64,000 nt of DNA from Pseudomonas syringae (GTDB taxonomy: Bacteria > Pseudomonadota > Gammaproteobacteria > Pseudomonadales > Pseudomonadaceae). Of the stretch, positions 25,120 through 33,503 are shown in pieces. Where the stretch lies: the NCBI RefSeq assembly GCF_021606685.1, contig NZ_WKCB01000019.1, positions 1 to 64,000 on the forward strand, read 5' to 3'. The position numbers and the translations under genes were made by a program. Numbering within the stretch: the stretch's first letter is position 1; the number at the start of each line of letters is the position of its first letter. The notes under the pieces are model-generated. The model saw only the letters and a program-made list of their open reading frames with translations. It did no database searches and was not told the origin of the DNA.

Positions 25120-26118
25120 TTATTTGCTCGCCAGGGCAAAAGGCGGGTGCAGCACGGTGGCGCTTTGCGCTGGCCGCGCGCGCTTGGCGACCTGTTGCAC
25201 CGCCTCCACCACCCGTGCAGTCGCGGTGATCGGCAGCATATGGCCGCGCCCCTCCACCAGCTGCAGCTTGAGGCCCGGTACCTTGTCGGCGAGGGCCTGG
25301 CCGTGGCGGCGGAAGTCCAGCACCTTGTCCCGCGCGCCGTAGATAAGCCCGATGGGCAGGCTCAAGCGCGGGTAGCGCTTGACCATGTCCGGCAACACAT
25401 CATTAACCAACGCAATCTCGCTGGAGGCGGCGTAGAAGTTGTCCGGACGCATGCCCAGCAGCCCACCGCCACGGGTGGCAAAATCTTCAGGGGCCGGGTC
25501 CGGCGCGAAGACGCCCTTCACCACCGCACGCCGCGTCAGCAGGCCGATGGGCACCGTCAGGGTGTGGGCCACCCAGCGCCGCAGCCATGCCGGGCGTACC
25601 GCCAGCGACCAGAACACCAGCGGCAACGTTGGCTGGGGATGGGTCAGCGGCGCCACCAGCACCAGGCCCGACACCGCCTCGGGATGGTCCAGGGCCAGCG
25701 CCAGGGCAATCGCCCCGCCGAGGGAATGCCCCAGCACCAGCGGTTTTTCCAGGCCCAACGTCGCGATGAAGGCCGCCACTTGGCGGGCCTGAGCCGGCAG
25801 GTCGGCCGCGGTGCCTGAATGCCGGGTCGAATAACCCGACCCTGGGCGGTCGAGGGTGATCACGCGAAACTGCTCACACAACTGGCCGGACAACGCATAG
25901 GTCAGGTTGCGACTGCTGCCCATCAGCCCGTGGATCATCAGCAACGGTGGGCCTTTGCCCTCTTCTACATAATGAAAGCGCTCGCCATCGACCTCCACGA
26001 AGCGCCCGTTGATCGGAACAGCCGCTTCAATACGCCGTGTCATCCGGCGACTGAAACCCCATAACACGGCGCTGGCGCCGACAAACACCGCCGCAGCAAT
26101 AACCCACTCAACAGCCAT
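25120..26118 (-). CDS. Membrane-anchored alpha/beta hydrolase (esterase/lipase-like), 332 aa
   Basis: The ATG at 26118 follows AGAGGA by 8 bases. An N-terminal membrane anchor (VEWVIAAAVFVGASAVLWGF) precedes the hydrolase fold: oxyanion HGLMGSSRNL near residue 70, DRPGSGYST near 100, nucleophile elbow GHSLGGA near residue 143, Asp in YGARDKVLDF near 275, and His in GRGHMLP near 300. The catalytic triad is complete. It is divergent from the BVMO/SDR/diiron operon across a 253-base AT-rich gap, so shared control is likely. An esterase in this position could hydrolyse the esters a Baeyer-Villiger enzyme makes from ketones. Other possibilities are a general lipase or haloalkane-type hydrolase. 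Confidence 0.85.
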   Translation of the reverse strand: MAVEWVIAAAVFVGASAVLWGFSRRMTRRIEAAVPINGRFVEVDGERFHYVEEGKGPPLLMIHGLMGSSRNLTYALSGQLCEQFRVITLDRPGSGYSTRHSGTAADLPAQARQVAAFIATLGLEKPLVLGHSLGGAIALALALDHPEAVSGLVLVAPLTHPQPTLPLVFWSLAVRPAWLRRWVAHTLTVPIGLLTRRAVVKGVFAPDPAPEDFATRGGGLLGMRPDNFYAASSEIALVNDVLPDMVKRYPRLSLPIGLIYGARDKVLDFRRHGQALADKVPGLKLQLVEGRGHMLPITATARVVEAVQQVAKRARPAQSATVLHPPFALASK

Positions 26119-26282
26119 AGCTCGGTCCTCTGCTTCCCTGCCGCTGGCGGCCTGACCGGAATTGATCAAGGCCTCAGCACATCGTCCAACCCTGGACCTG
26201 AACCTCATGCACACCGTGTTCGTCCGTCGGACGAATCGCATATGAAGGCGCAGGGGCTAGCGTAGGCGATATTTTCAGGTAG

Positions 26283-26309
26283 ATTATTTAAAATCTTTTT
26301 TAAAATAAT
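26283..26309. promoter_or_regulatory. AT-rich dyad and direct repeat between divergent genes
   Basis: ATTATTT (26283-26289) and AAATAAT (26303-26309) form a dyad. The octamer TTTAAAAT also recurs directly at 26287 and 26299. It lies in the gap shared by the hydrolase and BVMO operon, a reasonable operator or UP-element. AT-rich sequence produces such symmetry easily, so this is tentative. Confidence 0.3.
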
Positions 26310-26371
26310 TAATTCAATTTTCCTTTGCAATGGTGTTCTATCTAAAAGACACAACAAAAGGAGCACACTCG

Positions 26372-27901
26372 ATGCCCGATTCAATCGACATCGCCATCAT
26401 CGGCTCAGGCTTTGCAGGCCTGTGCATGGCCATCAAGCTTAGAGAGGCCGGCTTCAGCGACTTCTTTGTCGCCGAACAGGCGCAGACCCTCGGCGGCACC
26501 TGGCGTGATAACCACTACCCGGGTTGCGCCTGCGACGTGCAGTCCCATGTGTATTCGTTTTCCTTTGCGCCCAACCCGGACTGGACGCGGCAGTTCGCGC
26601 CGCAAGCGGAAATCCGCGCGTACCTGGAGCAATGCGCCACACGCTTTGAGCTGGCGCCCTACCTGCGTTTTGGCATGGGTCTTACGCGCGCCGTGTTCGA
26701 TGAGCAACAACAGCGCTGGCACTTGAGCTTCAGTAATGGCCGCCAGGTCAGCGCGCGCGTGCTGGTCTCGGGGATGGGCGGCCTGTCGCGCCCGGCGCTG
26801 CCGGACATTCCCGGGCTGGACAGCTTCAAGGGCCAGCGCTTCCACTCCCAACAGTGGGACCACGGCTATTCCCTCAAGGGCAAGCGCGTGGCGGTGATCG
26901 GCACCGGGGCCAGCGCCATCCAGTTCGTGCCGCAGATTGCGCCGCAGGTGGCCCACCTGGATCTGTTCCAGCGCACCCCACCGTGGATCATGCCCAAGCC
27001 CGACCGCGCGATTTCGCCGTTCGAACGCTGGCTCTTCAAGCACCTGCCCTTCACCCAGCGCCTGGTGCGGGGCGCGTTCTACTGGGCACTCGAAGGTCGC
27101 GTTGTGGGGTTTGCGCTGCACCCAAGGCTGATGAAGATGGTGCAGAAAGTCGCCCAGCGCCACCTGCGCAAACAAGTGGCGCGCCCTTCCCTGCGCAAAA
27201 CCCTGACCCCGGACTACACCATCGGCTGCAAGCGCGTGCTGATTTCCAATGACTACTACCCCGCGCTGTCTCGCAGCAATGTCGAGGTGGTGACCACCGC
27301 CGTGGCGCGCATCGAAGCAGACGGCGTGATCACCGCCGACGGCACCAAGCACCCGGCCGATTGCCTGATTTTCGGCACCGGCTTCCAGGCCTCCGACCCG
27401 CTGCCCCGCGACTGCATCATCGGGCGCAACGGCGTCGACCTGATGGACACCTGGCACGACGGCGCCCATGCCTACAAAGGCACCACGGTGCCGGGTTACC
27501 CCAACCTGTTTTTGATCGTCGGCCCCAACACCGGCCTGGGGCATAACTCGATGATCCTGATGATCGAGGCGCAGGTGACCTACATCCTCGACGCCCTCAA
27601 ACACATGCAGCGGCACCGCATCGCCACGGTCGACGTCAAGCCCGCCGTCGAAAGCGCCTACAACCAGCGTCTGCAAGACCAGCTCAAGCGCACCATCTGG
27701 AACACCGGCGGTTGCCAGAGCTGGTACCTCGACCCCCGCACCGGCAAGAACACTACCCTGTGGCCCGGTTCGACCTGGCGCTTCAAGCAAATCACCCGCC
27801 AGTTTGCGCTCAAGGACTACGTGGCCAGCCTGGCGCCGGTCAATCCACCACCGGCACCTGCGCCGTTGCCGCACGCCACTGCCCAGGGGAGCCTGTCATG
27901 A
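26372..27901 (+). CDS. Flavin-containing Baeyer-Villiger-type monooxygenase, 509 aa
   Basis: A class B flavoprotein monooxygenase. Motifs: FAD-binding IIGSGFAGLCMA at residues 8-19, GGTWRDNHYPGCACD near 43 (BVMO consensus), the BVMO fingerprint FxGxxxHxxxW as FKGQRFHSQQW near residue 152, NADPH-binding VIGTGASAIQF near 175, and the FGTGFQA ATG-type motif near 335. The ATG at 26372 follows AGGAG. It inserts oxygen next to a carbonyl to make esters or lactones. AlmA long-chain alkane oxygenases share the general fold but lack this YPGxxCD form, so I prefer BVMO. The stop overlaps the SDR start (ATGA), so the two are coupled. Confidence 0.88.
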   Translation: MPDSIDIAIIGSGFAGLCMAIKLREAGFSDFFVAEQAQTLGGTWRDNHYPGCACDVQSHVYSFSFAPNPDWTRQFAPQAEIRAYLEQCATRFELAPYLRFGMGLTRAVFDEQQQRWHLSFSNGRQVSARVLVSGMGGLSRPALPDIPGLDSFKGQRFHSQQWDHGYSLKGKRVAVIGTGASAIQFVPQIAPQVAHLDLFQRTPPWIMPKPDRAISPFERWLFKHLPFTQRLVRGAFYWALEGRVVGFALHPRLMKMVQKVAQRHLRKQVARPSLRKTLTPDYTIGCKRVLISNDYYPALSRSNVEVVTTAVARIEADGVITADGTKHPADCLIFGTGFQASDPLPRDCIIGRNGVDLMDTWHDGAHAYKGTTVPGYPNLFLIVGPNTGLGHNSMILMIEAQVTYILDALKHMQRHRIATVDVKPAVESAYNQRLQDQLKRTIWNTGGCQSWYLDPRTGKNTTLWPGSTWRFKQITRQFALKDYVASLAPVNPPPAPAPLPHATAQGSLS

Positions 27902-28788
27902 AGTCATTCAACGGCCGCGTCGCGGCCATCACCGGTGCGGCGTCCGGCATGGGCCGCGCCTTGGCGCTGGGCCTGGCGCGCGAAGGTTGCCACTTGGCGC
28001 TGGCAGACAAGAACAGCCAAGGGCTGGAGGAGACGCTGGCGCTGATCAAGTCTTCGACGCTCTCGCCGGTACGCGTCACCACCCAGCTGCTGGATGTGTC
28101 CGACCGCCAGGCGATGGAAGACTGGGCCACGCGCTGCGTTGCCGAACATGGCCAGGTCAATCTGGTGTTCAACAATGCCGGAGTGGCCCTGTCGAGTACC
28201 GTGGAGGGCGTGGACTATGCCGACCTTGAGTGGATCGTCGGGATCAATTTCTGGGGCGTGGTCCACGGCACCAAGGCTTTCCTGCCGCACCTCAAGGCCA
28301 GCGGCGACGGCCACGTGATCAATACCTCCAGCGTATTCGGCCTGTTCGCGCAACCCGGCATGAGCGGCTACAACGCGACCAAATTTGCCGTGCGCGGCTT
28401 TACCGAATCCCTGCGCCAGGAACTCGATATGCAACGCTGCGGCGTCTCGGCCACCTGCGTACACCCCGGCGGCATTCGGACGGATATCTGCCGCAGCAGC
28501 CGGATCGACGCGAACATGACCGGCTTTCTGATCCACAGCGAGCAACAGGCGCGCGCCGACTTCGAAAAACTCTTCATCACCGACGCCGACCAGGCCGCCA
28601 AGGTGATCCTGCACGGCGTCCGCAAAAACAAGCGCCGCGTGCTGATCGGCCGCGACGCGTATTTCCTCGACCTGCTCGCGCGCTGCTTGCCGGCGGCCTA
28701 TCAAGCCCTGGTGGTATTGGCCAGCAAACGCATGGCGCCCAAACCGCGTACGCCGGTGTTTGAAACCAACGACGAACCTCGTCTCTGA
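27898..28788 (+). CDS. Short-chain dehydrogenase/reductase, 296 aa
   Basis: A classical SDR: TGAASGMGRALA cofactor loop at residues 12-23, LADKN after beta2 (Asp suggests NAD preference), NNAGVALSS near 90, Ser in VINTSSVFG near 143, and YNATKFAVRGF with Tyr and Lys near 158. A long C-terminal tail (residues 240-296) with a hydrophobic LLARCLPAAYQALVVLASK segment may touch the membrane. The ATG overlaps the BVMO stop by four bases, with AGGGGAG upstream. Function inferred from the operon: interconversion of a secondary alcohol and the ketone used by the BVMO. The SDR next to a BVMO recalls SadH beside MymA in mycobacteria. Confidence 0.88.
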   Translation: MKSFNGRVAAITGAASGMGRALALGLAREGCHLALADKNSQGLEETLALIKSSTLSPVRVTTQLLDVSDRQAMEDWATRCVAEHGQVNLVFNNAGVALSSTVEGVDYADLEWIVGINFWGVVHGTKAFLPHLKASGDGHVINTSSVFGLFAQPGMSGYNATKFAVRGFTESLRQELDMQRCGVSATCVHPGGIRTDICRSSRIDANMTGFLIHSEQQARADFEKLFITDADQAAKVILHGVRKNKRRVLIGRDAYFLDLLARCLPAAYQALVVLASKRMAPKPRTPVFETNDEPRL

Positions 28789-28803
28789 ACAGGAGCACAC
28801 CGT

Positions 28804-29637
28804 ATGTTGCCGATCCGCCGCGACATTCATTTCGACCTGCCCGCCGAGCGCATCAAAAATTGGCACGAGCAGGGTCCGTTCATCACGCATTTTTTCAATG
28901 CCCTGTCGCTGCTGTTTCCCCAGGGCGAGTTGTTTTTCATGGACAGCGTGCGGCATTACCGCCAGCGTCTCGATGACCCTGAGCTGAAAAAACAGATCCA
29001 GGGGTTTATCGGCCAGGAGGCCATGCACAGCCGTGAGCACGTGGCCTACAACGACCTGTTGCAAGCGGCCGGGCTACCGGCGCACACCTTGGATCGCCGT
29101 CTCAAGTTCATCCTCGACCTGCAAAAAAAACACTTCGCGCCATCGTTCAACCTGGCGATCACCATTGCCCTTGAGCACTACACGGCGATGCTCGCGGAGA
29201 TCCTGCTGAGCGACCCGTCGCGTTTCGGCGATTCACTCAAGGGCTACCAGCAGATGTGGTACTGGCACGCCCTGGAAGAAACCGAACACAAGGCCGTGGC
29301 CTTCGACGTGTGGAACGCGGTGCTAAAGCCCGGGCCCAAACGCTACCTGCTGCGCACCGGCGCCATGCTGACCACCACGGTATTTTTCTGGCTGGTGGTG
29401 TTGGACTTCCACGTGCGTCTGCTGATTGCCGACCGCACGTCGGGTGGGTACCTCAAAGGCTTCTGGCGCATGCTCAAGTTTCTGTATGGGCCCAAGGGCG
29501 TTTTCCCACGAATGATCCGGCCGTGGCTGCACTACTTCAAACCCGGCTTCCACCCCTGGGACCACGACAACCGGGCGCGGCTGGCGGGCATCGACAGCCT
29601 GGTCGCAGACATCGAACAGACCCGGCGCGGCTACTAG
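28804..29637 (+). CDS. Ferritin-like diiron protein (PF10118, 'metal-dependent hydrolase'), 277 aa
   Basis: The family is catalogued as metal-dependent hydrolase, but the residues look like a four-helix diiron carboxylate site: Glu in FPQGELFFMDSVRHY near residue 41, EAMHSREH near 73 (ExxH spacing), Glu/His in ALEHYTAMLAE near 121, and EETEHKAVAFDVW near 158. One membrane segment follows (TGAMLTTTVFFWLVVLDF near 190). Such sites occur in oxygenases and desaturases, so oxygen-dependent chemistry on a lipid is a fair alternative to hydrolysis. It is 15 bases downstream of the SDR, the third gene of the operon, with AACAGGAG before the ATG. Its stop shares the CTAG palindrome with the convergent EAL gene. 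Confidence 0.8.
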   Translation: MLPIRRDIHFDLPAERIKNWHEQGPFITHFFNALSLLFPQGELFFMDSVRHYRQRLDDPELKKQIQGFIGQEAMHSREHVAYNDLLQAAGLPAHTLDRRLKFILDLQKKHFAPSFNLAITIALEHYTAMLAEILLSDPSRFGDSLKGYQQMWYWHALEETEHKAVAFDVWNAVLKPGPKRYLLRTGAMLTTTVFFWLVVLDFHVRLLIADRTSGGYLKGFWRMLKFLYGPKGVFPRMIRPWLHYFKPGFHPWDHDNRARLAGIDSLVADIEQTRRGY

Positions 29638-31709
29638 GCCTGCGCCAGGGCCGCGCGCTCTTGCACAAAGCGTTGCAACTGATCGCCCGGCAGCGCCTTG
29701 CTGAAATACCAGCCCTGGATAATCAGCTCGGCGCCGCCAGTGAGGAAGGCCAATTGCTCGGCCGTCTCCACGCCCTCCACCACCACGCCCAGGTTGAGCG
29801 CCTCGCAAAAGCGCAGGATCCCGGTCATCACCTGGGCGCCTTTGGGGTCGTGCTGGGCCACCACGAAACTGCGGTCGATCTTGATAAAGTCCACCGGAAA
29901 CTGGTGCAGATAACTCAAGGCTGAAAACCCGGTGCCAAAGTCATCGATATACACCTTGGCGCCGATCGCTTGCAGTTTCTGGATGATCCGCCGCGTGGCC
30001 TGGTTATCGCTCACCAACGCGTCTTCGGTGATTTCCACCGACACCTGGCCATGGGCCTGGGCCAGGATCTCCACCAGGCGTTCGCCACTCGCGGCGTCGG
30101 TCAGGGTGGCGCTGGAAATATTGATCGTCATCGGCAAGCTGAAACCGAGCTTCTGCCACTTCTGGTACTGGCGAACCGCCTGGGAGGCCACCCACACATC
30201 CACGTCCGGCATCAACCGCGCCTGGGCCAACCACTGCAGGAACTCCCACGGCGAGTGCACCGTGCCCTGGGCATCGCGGGCGCGCATCAGCGCTTCACAA
30301 CCGGTGCACAGCCCGGTGCGGGTCGAAACTTGCGGCTGGAATTCGAGGTAAAACTCATAGTCGCTGATTTGCTGGATACGGCTCAGCTCAGTGGCCTGGC
30401 GCGCCAGCGCCTTGTGGGAAGCGAGTATCGGGTCCAGCTCGCGCAGCCGGCCTTTTTCTTCAAGGCCACGGAACGTCATGTCCAGCGACTTGAGGTACAC
30501 CGTGCCGCCGTCGGTGGACTGGCGATGAATCGCGCGAACGTAAGGCGCGTACACCAACGTGCCAAGGGCCAACAAGGCCACTTGCAGGGCGACCGCGGCC
30601 AGATCGCCATGGGTACTCAGGTACGCGTTGAGCAGCACCGGCGCGGTGAACGGTACGCTGACCACCGCCGGCGACACCCACCCGATCTGCACCACACTCA
30701 ACGCGACCACGGCGTTGAGCGCCGGCACCAGCAGAAACGGGATAAACAGGCGCGGGTTGAGAATAATCGGCAAGCCGAACAGCAGCACCTCACTGACGTT
30801 GAACAACGACAGGGGCACGCTGGCCATGGCCAACAGACGCATGGATTGGCTCTTGGAAAACAGCAGGATCGCCAGCAACAGGCACAACGCGCCCCCCGAG
30901 CCGCCAATAAATGCAAAGCTGCCCAACAGGCCGCTGTTCAACATGTATTTGATCGGCTCGCCCGCCGCGAACGCCGTACTGTTGAGCACCACCGCCTGGT
31001 CGAGCACATCGAACAACGGCTGCATGGCGTACACGCCGTGAATCCCGAAGAACCACAACAGCGAATTCATCAGGGTCACAAACAGGCCACTGCCGTAAGG
31101 CGACTCCAGGGCGCCGAGCACCTGCGGGCCCTGGATCTGCGCCACATAGGGCACCTGCAATAGCAGGGACAGCACCGCCACCAACGCCAGGGCGGTGATG
31201 GCCCCAGGCACCACCATATTGATCGTGCCCCGGAGGTTGTGCCCCACCAACTCTTCGTTGACCAGCCGGGTCCAGCGATAACGGTGCAACCAGGCAATGG
31301 CCGGCACGTTCAGCAACGGCGAGGCGATGGCGATAAACAGCACGAAGGTCGCCGACGCCCGCGGAAATTCACGCAGGACAAACGTCGCCACCACCACATG
31401 GGCCAGGCACAGAAACGCTACCGGCAGTTGCGGCAAGCGGTACTGGATCGCCAGCATATAACCGATGGACGCAGCCACCAGCAGCGGGATCACCGAGCTG
31501 ATCTGGTTGTGCAGCCCGGCCAGGAACGTCACCACACCGGGGTCGAAGCCCAGTACCCGGGCAGATTCGGACAGGATCAGAAACCCTGCCGACACCAACA
31601 GGCACGGCAAGATCCACAGCAACCCCTCACGGATCGCACGCAGCGACTCGGTGCTGGCTAAAGCGGCCAGACGTTGGGTAAAGAATAGTTTGAACAGCGT
31701 TTGCGCCAT
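29634..31709 (-). CDS. PTS EIIC-like membrane domain fused to EAL c-di-GMP phosphodiesterase, 691 aa
   Basis: The ATG at 31709 follows AGAGGGA. Residues ~10-415 are about ten hydrophobic helices of the PTS lactose/cellobiose EIIC type, including SSVIPLLVAASIGYMLA and GSFAFIGGSGGALCLLLA. Residues ~440-691 are an EAL domain with the catalytic set intact: CEALMRARD, NISSATL, ITEDAL, DDFGTGFSALSYL, KIDRSFV, EGVETAEQ and IQGWYFSKAL. It should therefore hydrolyse c-di-GMP to pGpG. There is no GGDEF, and no EIIA or EIIB domain, so sugar phosphorylation is unlikely. The membrane domain probably senses a ligand, by inference. It overlaps the convergent diiron gene by 4 bases. Confidence 0.88.
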   Translation of the reverse strand: MAQTLFKLFFTQRLAALASTESLRAIREGLLWILPCLLVSAGFLILSESARVLGFDPGVVTFLAGLHNQISSVIPLLVAASIGYMLAIQYRLPQLPVAFLCLAHVVVATFVLREFPRASATFVLFIAIASPLLNVPAIAWLHRYRWTRLVNEELVGHNLRGTINMVVPGAITALALVAVLSLLLQVPYVAQIQGPQVLGALESPYGSGLFVTLMNSLLWFFGIHGVYAMQPLFDVLDQAVVLNSTAFAAGEPIKYMLNSGLLGSFAFIGGSGGALCLLLAILLFSKSQSMRLLAMASVPLSLFNVSEVLLFGLPIILNPRLFIPFLLVPALNAVVALSVVQIGWVSPAVVSVPFTAPVLLNAYLSTHGDLAAVALQVALLALGTLVYAPYVRAIHRQSTDGGTVYLKSLDMTFRGLEEKGRLRELDPILASHKALARQATELSRIQQISDYEFYLEFQPQVSTRTGLCTGCEALMRARDAQGTVHSPWEFLQWLAQARLMPDVDVWVASQAVRQYQKWQKLGFSLPMTINISSATLTDAASGERLVEILAQAHGQVSVEITEDALVSDNQATRRIIQKLQAIGAKVYIDDFGTGFSALSYLHQFPVDFIKIDRSFVVAQHDPKGAQVMTGILRFCEALNLGVVVEGVETAEQLAFLTGGAELIIQGWYFSKALPGDQLQRFVQERAALAQA

Positions 31710-32023
31710 GACCGTCCCTCTGCCCATCACACTCTGCCCCTTTGGGAGGCAGGGCCGGAAGCACCGGGGCTAACGCTACACGCCCTGGCACCGGGAGCGA
31801 AAGCCCTTTGCCATCTGCCACGGTGAATTTTCAGCAATGGATGTCAGCAAATTCCTACGGTTATGCAAATAGTTGGATTTTATGACCTAGGCCAGTCCCT
31901 GAATCTGCTTCAATGGGTACTATCTGGTTTTTTTTGACGCACCCACATTCGCACTGACAGGGTTTCAATTGCTCAAGGAAGGGTGTCTGCAAAAGCTGCA
32001 GGCGCCAGGGAGATAAACGCTAG
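31710..32023. other. Intergenic region between divergent genes
   Basis: These 314 bases separate the EIIC-EAL gene (-) and the 88-aa membrane protein (+) and should hold both promoters. The part from about 31815 to 31960 is AT-richer. I see no clear hairpin, repeat, riboswitch or small gene. Near 31989 AAAAGCTGCAGGCGCC precedes the downstream gene, whose ribosome-binding site is probably AGGGAG at 32008-32013. Confidence 0.5.
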
Positions 32024-32290
32024 ATGCACGACAAGTTATCGATCACCCTACGCCCACTGTGTCTCAACATCGCGCTGTGGGCCGGTGGGGTTGCACTGCT
32101 GTTGATAAGCAAGGACGTGATTGAATGGGCTACCGGGTCGACCCGCGACAGCTCGCTGGAGCTGGCCTTGGTACTCAGCGCCTATCTGTTATTGTTTTTG
32201 CTCAAGCCGATACGCGCCGGCATCGAGCGCCAACAGCGCAAACGCACGCGCCGTCACGCGGCCCGCCACCGGGCCAAGACCGGCACCTGA
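32024..32290 (+). CDS. Small inner-membrane protein, 88 aa, unknown function
   Basis: Two hydrophobic segments (LCLNIALWAGGVALLLI near residues 12-28 and LELALVLSAYLLLFLLK near 45-61) are followed by a very basic tail (RQQRKRTRRHAARHRAK). By the positive-inside rule both ends are cytoplasmic. AGGGAG lies 10 bases before the ATG. I do not recognise the family. It is 22 bases upstream of a DUF6388-like gene and probably co-transcribed with it. The basic C-terminus could bind nucleic acid or phospholipid, but nothing more specific can be said. Confidence 0.65.
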   Translation: MHDKLSITLRPLCLNIALWAGGVALLLISKDVIEWATGSTRDSSLELALVLSAYLLLFLLKPIRAGIERQQRKRTRRHAARHRAKTGT

Positions 32291-32312
32291 ACACCTGACC
32301 TGGAGCACACAT

Positions 32313-32642
32313 TTGTCCCCACCCGGCGATAACCACCAACTCGCACTCGACCGATTCCTCAGCGAACACCCCGAGGTGGCCAGCGAACTCGATACCCTCA
32401 ACCCGCTGGCCGCCCAAGCCAAGGGCGAAACCCTGGCGCAGTACCGCGCCGAACGGCTGCACGAAGCCTTCGAAGCCGAAGCCGAACGCCAGGGCCTGTT
32501 TGCCTGGGAGCTGACGCTAAAGCTCACCGCAGAATCCCCTCAGGCCTTTGAAGCCCAGCGCCTGGAAGTGCACAAGGAAGTGGCGCAGATGGCCGGCTTG
32601 AGCTGGGCTGAATACTGCCAGCTGCATGATTTGCCTGGCTGA
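32313..32642 (+). CDS. DUF6388-like cytoplasmic protein, 109 aa, TTG start
   Basis: An acidic helical protein containing the block AAQAKGETLAQYRAERLHEA then LFAWELTLKLTAESP and QMAGLSWAEYCQLHDL, which matches my memory of DUF6388 in pseudomonads. No ATG fits: the frame upstream of 32313 reads as non-protein, while TTG at 32313 has TGGAG seven bases upstream, so a TTG start is the best choice. It follows the small membrane protein by 22 bases and converges on the stk1 gene with only 8 bases between stops. Function unknown. Confidence 0.7.
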   Translation: MSPPGDNHQLALDRFLSEHPEVASELDTLNPLAAQAKGETLAQYRAERLHEAFEAEAERQGLFAWELTLKLTAESPQAFEAQRLEVHKEVAQMAGLSWAEYCQLHDLPG

Positions 32643-32650
32643 GGCCTGAC

Positions 32651-33493
32651 CTAGAAGAACCAATGGCGTCGCGGGGCGGCCAACGCTTCGCGCAATTCGG
32701 CGACGCTGATGCGCCGCTGCTCCGGGTCCAACGCCAACGCCAAACGCAACGCCGACCAACAATGCCTGGGCAACTGACGCGGGCGCGGCAATCGTTGGTT
32801 GAGCGCTCGCTCAGCGGGGCGCTGCCCCTGGGCCAGTTCATACACCACGCACGCGGCGCCATACAGGTCGGCACTGGCCGACAGCTCACCACCGGCCATC
32901 AGCTCCGGCGCCGCATACGCCGGCGTCCAAGCATTCAACCGGCTGCGGTTCAAGCCCGGCAACCCGGCCGTCGCCTGGGCCTGCGCGTGACCCAAGCCAA
33001 AATCGAAGACACGCACACCCTGCTCCCCCAGCATGATATTGGCGGGCTTCACATCGCCATGCAGCACGCCTTGCCGGTGGATATAGGCCAATGCATCCAG
33101 CAGTTGCAGCGCCAGAGGTTGCAACTCCTGCCAGGGCAACCCGTGCGGGCACTCCGCAAGCAGGCGGTCCAACGTCATGCCATGCATCAGTTCCATGGTA
33201 AAGAACGCAAGCTGGTGGTCGATGTCGACCTCAAAGCAATACGCGCGCACCACGTGCGGGTGCAGCAAGCCACGTGTCAGCGCGAACTCGCTGTACAGCA
33301 ACACATGGCCGTCAGGGGACGCGGCAAACGTTTCGCCCAGCAGCTTGAGCGCCACGCTGGCGTTGGGCTCGCCCAATGTTTCGTGCAGCAGGTCGCGGGC
33401 GCGATAGACCACACCCATTCCGCCGGTGCCCAATACCCGCTCCAACTGATAGCGCCCGGCAAGCAGGTTCGGCGGACTGGTCGCCAGGCTCAT
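32651..33493 (-). CDS. stk1: Serine/threonine protein kinase of T6SS (Stk1-like), 280 aa
   Basis: A complete Hanks-type kinase domain: glycine loop GTGGMGVVYRARD near residue 21, ATP-binding Lys in VALKLLG near 49, catalytic loop LHGDVKPANIML near 143 (HGD instead of HRD), FDFGLG near 163, and APE near 196. There is no membrane segment or sensor domain. In HSI-2-type T6SS clusters the last two genes are stp1 and stk1, which tune assembly through phosphorylation of an FHA protein. Here stk1 lies 10 bases downstream of a broken stp1, and its FHA partner is truncated. The kinase is intact but probably without its T6SS substrate. Confidence 0.85.
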   Translation of the reverse strand: MSLATSPPNLLAGRYQLERVLGTGGMGVVYRARDLLHETLGEPNASVALKLLGETFAASPDGHVLLYSEFALTRGLLHPHVVRAYCFEVDIDHQLAFFTMELMHGMTLDRLLAECPHGLPWQELQPLALQLLDALAYIHRQGVLHGDVKPANIMLGEQGVRVFDFGLGHAQAQATAGLPGLNRSRLNAWTPAYAAPELMAGGELSASADLYGAACVVYELAQGQRPAERALNQRLPRPRQLPRHCWSALRLALALDPEQRRISVAELREALAAPRRHWFF

Positions 33494-33503
33494 GGAACAA
33501 GCC

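Noticed and set aside
26372..27901. Assignment of the flavin monooxygenase as AlmA
   Set aside because: The FxGxxxHxxxW fingerprint and the YPGCACD segment fit Baeyer-Villiger enzymes better than AlmA, although a role in long-chain alkane metabolism remains possible.
32121..32312. 5' extension of the DUF6388-like frame
   Set aside because: It overlaps the 88-aa membrane gene in another phase and reads Trp/Cys/Ser-rich, not like protein; the TTG at 32313 with TGGAG upstream is the better start.
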